DNA of 5,476 nt from an uncultured Ruminococcus sp. (GTDB lineage: Bacteria > Bacillota > Clostridia > Oscillospirales > CAG-272), in contig CACZOH010000284.1 in assembly GCA_902782785.1 (NCBI GenBank), forward strand, positions 1 to 5,476, read 5' to 3'. The translations under genes were made by a program, and so were the position numbers. The stretch's first letter is position 1. Each line of letters opens with the position of its first letter. This document shows positions 4,018 through 5,476 of this stretch, one piece after another. Below the pieces are notes generated by a model that was not told where the DNA came from, ran no database searches, and saw only the letters and a list, made by a program, of their open reading frames with translations.

Positions 4018-5476
4018 TTATTCGCCCTTGTAATTGCTGTCGGAATCCACTTTATCCTCTTTATCCTCGTCCTGCGGGTTTCTCGTAAAGGGATTGTTCG
4101 GCTTGGGCTGATGCTCGCGGTTCTGATGCTCGCGCTTTTCGGCGGCTTCCTCGTCGTGTCTGCGGGCTTCTTCCTCAAGCTCGGCGCGGCGCTTGTTTTC
4201 CTCCTCGCTCTTGCGGCGCTTTTCGGCGTTTATTTCCTCAAGCTCCTCAAAGGTGGGTGTGCCGGACATCGCGGCTTCAAACTGATCGCCGTCCATGGTC
4301 TCGTATTTCAGTAAGAACTGCGCTATGAATTCAAGCTTATCCATATGCTCGTTCAGTATCTTCTCGCATCTCTCATACGCTTCGTCGATTATGCGCTTGA
4401 TCTCACTGTCTATCTCAGCCGCGGTCTTTTCGGAATAATGCTTGTCGGATGAGAAATCCTTGCCGAGGAACACCTCGTCGCTTGAATGATCGGAATAAAC
4501 GACGGAGCCGAGCTTTTCGCTCATACCGTATTTAGTCACCATGCTTCTCGCGCGGTTTGTGCAGCTTTGCAGATCTCCGGACGCTCCGGTGCTGAGGTCG
4601 TTGAATATGAGCTGTTCGGCAACTCTGCCGCCGAGGTCAACGACTATCTGTTCCTCAAGTTTGGTCCTTGACAGATAGTACATATCCTTTGCCGGAGGCA
4701 AAAGCGTGAAGCCGCCGGCTTTGCCCGCGGGGATTATCGTTATATACGTTACCTTGTCTACGTTTTTAAGGTAGTACGCCGCAACGGCGTGACCCGCCTC
4801 GTGATACGCGGTGACCTTGTTTTCAAATTCAAGTCTCTGCTTTGAGACCTTTCTCGTGCCAACTATCTGGCGCAGCGTCGCTTCCTCAAGGTCGTTCTGA
4901 CCTATGAGAGATTTGCCCTTGCGCGCGGCGAGCAGCGCCGCTTCGTTTAAAATGTTTGCAAGGTCCGCTCCCGTGAAGCCGACGGTCGTCTGCGCTACCT
5001 TTTCAAGATCAACGCCTTCCTCAAACGGTTTTCTTCTGGCGTGGACCTTCAGTATCTCAAGTCTTCCCTTAAGATCGGGGTAGTTTACGGTTATCTGTCT
5101 GTCAAAACGTCCGGGGCGGAGAAGCGCGGGGTCGAGTATATCGGGACGGTTCGTCGCCGCTATAACTATTACGCCCTCGTGCGTGCCGAAGCCGTCCATT
5201 TCAACAAGCAGCTGGTTCAGCGTCTGCTCGCGTTCGTCGTGACCGCCGCCGAGGCCCGCGCCTCTGTGACGTCCGACCGCGTCTATCTCGTCTATGAACA
5301 CGATGCTCGCGTTGTTCTTTCTCGCCGTGTCGAACAGGTCGCGCACGCGGCTTGCACCGACGCCGACGTACATTTCAACGAAATCCGAGCCGGATATGGA
5401 ATAAAACGGAACGCCGGCTTCGCCCGCGACAGCCTTGGCAAGCAGCGTCTTACCCGTTCCGGGAGGGCCTACGAGC
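4018..5476 (-). CDS. ftsH: ATP-dependent zinc metalloprotease FtsH, 5' end outside the window
   Basis: FtsH is a membrane-anchored hexameric AAA+ protease that unfolds and degrades misfolded membrane proteins and short-lived regulators. The reading frame is open to the right edge and 485 residues are visible. In order these show: Walker A GPPGTGKT (residues 3-10), the pore loop FVEMYVGVG (32-40), Walker B IVFIDEID (58-65), the second region of homology TNRPDILDPALLRPGRFDR with its arginine fingers (108-126), the zinc motif HEAGH (225-229), and the STGASGD segment (295-301), whose Asp301 should be the third zinc ligand. All key residues are present, so the enzyme should be active. The missing N-terminus should hold the two membrane helices and the extracytoplasmic domain. 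The ATG at 5371-5373 is an internal methionine in the pore loop, not the start. After about residue 412 the protein has a highly charged, probably coiled-coil and disordered tail of roughly 75 residues. The stop is TAA at 4018-4020. Confidence 0.97.
   Translation of the reverse strand, partial: LVGPPGTGKTLLAKAVAGEAGVPFYSISGSDFVEMYVGVGASRVRDLFDTARKNNASIVFIDEIDAVGRHRGAGLGGGHDEREQTLNQLLVEMDGFGTHEGVIVIAATNRPDILDPALLRPGRFDRQITVNYPDLKGRLEILKVHARRKPFEEGVDLEKVAQTTVGFTGADLANILNEAALLAARKGKSLIGQNDLEEATLRQIVGTRKVSKQRLEFENKVTAYHEAGHAVAAYYLKNVDKVTYITIIPAGKAGGFTLLPPAKDMYYLSRTKLEEQIVVDLGGRVAEQLIFNDLSTGASGDLQSCTNRARSMVTKYGMSEKLGSVVYSDHSSDEVFLGKDFSSDKHYSEKTAAEIDSEIKRIIDEAYERCEKILNEHMDKLEFIAQFLLKYETMDGDQFEAAMSGTPTFEELEEINAEKRRKSEEENKRRAELEEEARRHDEEAAEKREHQNREHQPKPNNPFTRNPQDEDKEDKVDSDSNYKGE

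Noticed and set aside
3880..4314. Plus-strand hydrophobic frame that looks like a membrane protein
   Set aside because: It is the reverse complement of the charged FtsH tail, where Glu/Lys codons read as Leu/Phe/Val. It also crosses the hairpin and the start of another gene.
5371..5373. ATG as the start of ftsH
   Set aside because: It lies inside the FVEMYVGVG pore loop. The frame stays open to the window edge and encodes Walker A upstream, so the gene simply continues beyond the window.

Overview
The window looks like chromosomal DNA from a Gram-positive, clostridial bacterium, probably a gut or rumen relative of the Oscillospiraceae/Lachnospiraceae. The reasons are the sequence of its FtsH, strong AAGGAGG ribosome binding sites, a TTG start, mixed base composition and a DUF4037/TPR gene pair that I associate with Clostridia. 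The taxonomy is an inference from protein character, not a database match.

Layout from left to right. Positions 1-100 are non-coding and hold an unusual array of hairpins separated by an exactly repeated octamer, AATTTAGC; the array runs off the left edge. A clear sigma-A-type promoter (126-154) then drives a single plus-strand gene for a secreted lipoprotein of unknown function (190-903). Everything else is on the minus strand and converges on the lipoprotein gene. Read 5' to 3' (right to left), it is: the 3' part of ftsH (from the right edge to 4018), a hairpin in a 61-base gap, an unrecognised 408-residue protein (3956-2730), a TPR protein with two CxxC pairs (2688-1861), and a DUF4037 nucleotidyltransferase-like protein (1874-933) whose start overlaps the TPR gene by 14 bases. 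The converging transcripts share one perfect bidirectional terminator (901-935), and both stop codons lie in its arms.

How the genes work together. FtsH is the membrane-bound AAA+ zinc protease, a housekeeping quality-control enzyme. The three genes after it are tightly packed (41-base gap, then an overlap), have no visible promoter of their own, and end at a common terminator, so they probably form one transcription unit. Readthrough from ftsH or a promoter inside the ftsH 3' end could supply it. The TPR and DUF4037 proteins probably act as a pair in the cytoplasm: a scaffold and an enzyme of the nucleotidyltransferase fold with an unknown substrate. The 408-residue protein is the least understood and has a long Ser/Ala-rich alternating segment. 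This three-gene group is the best candidate here for an undescribed system, but the sequence alone does not give its function.
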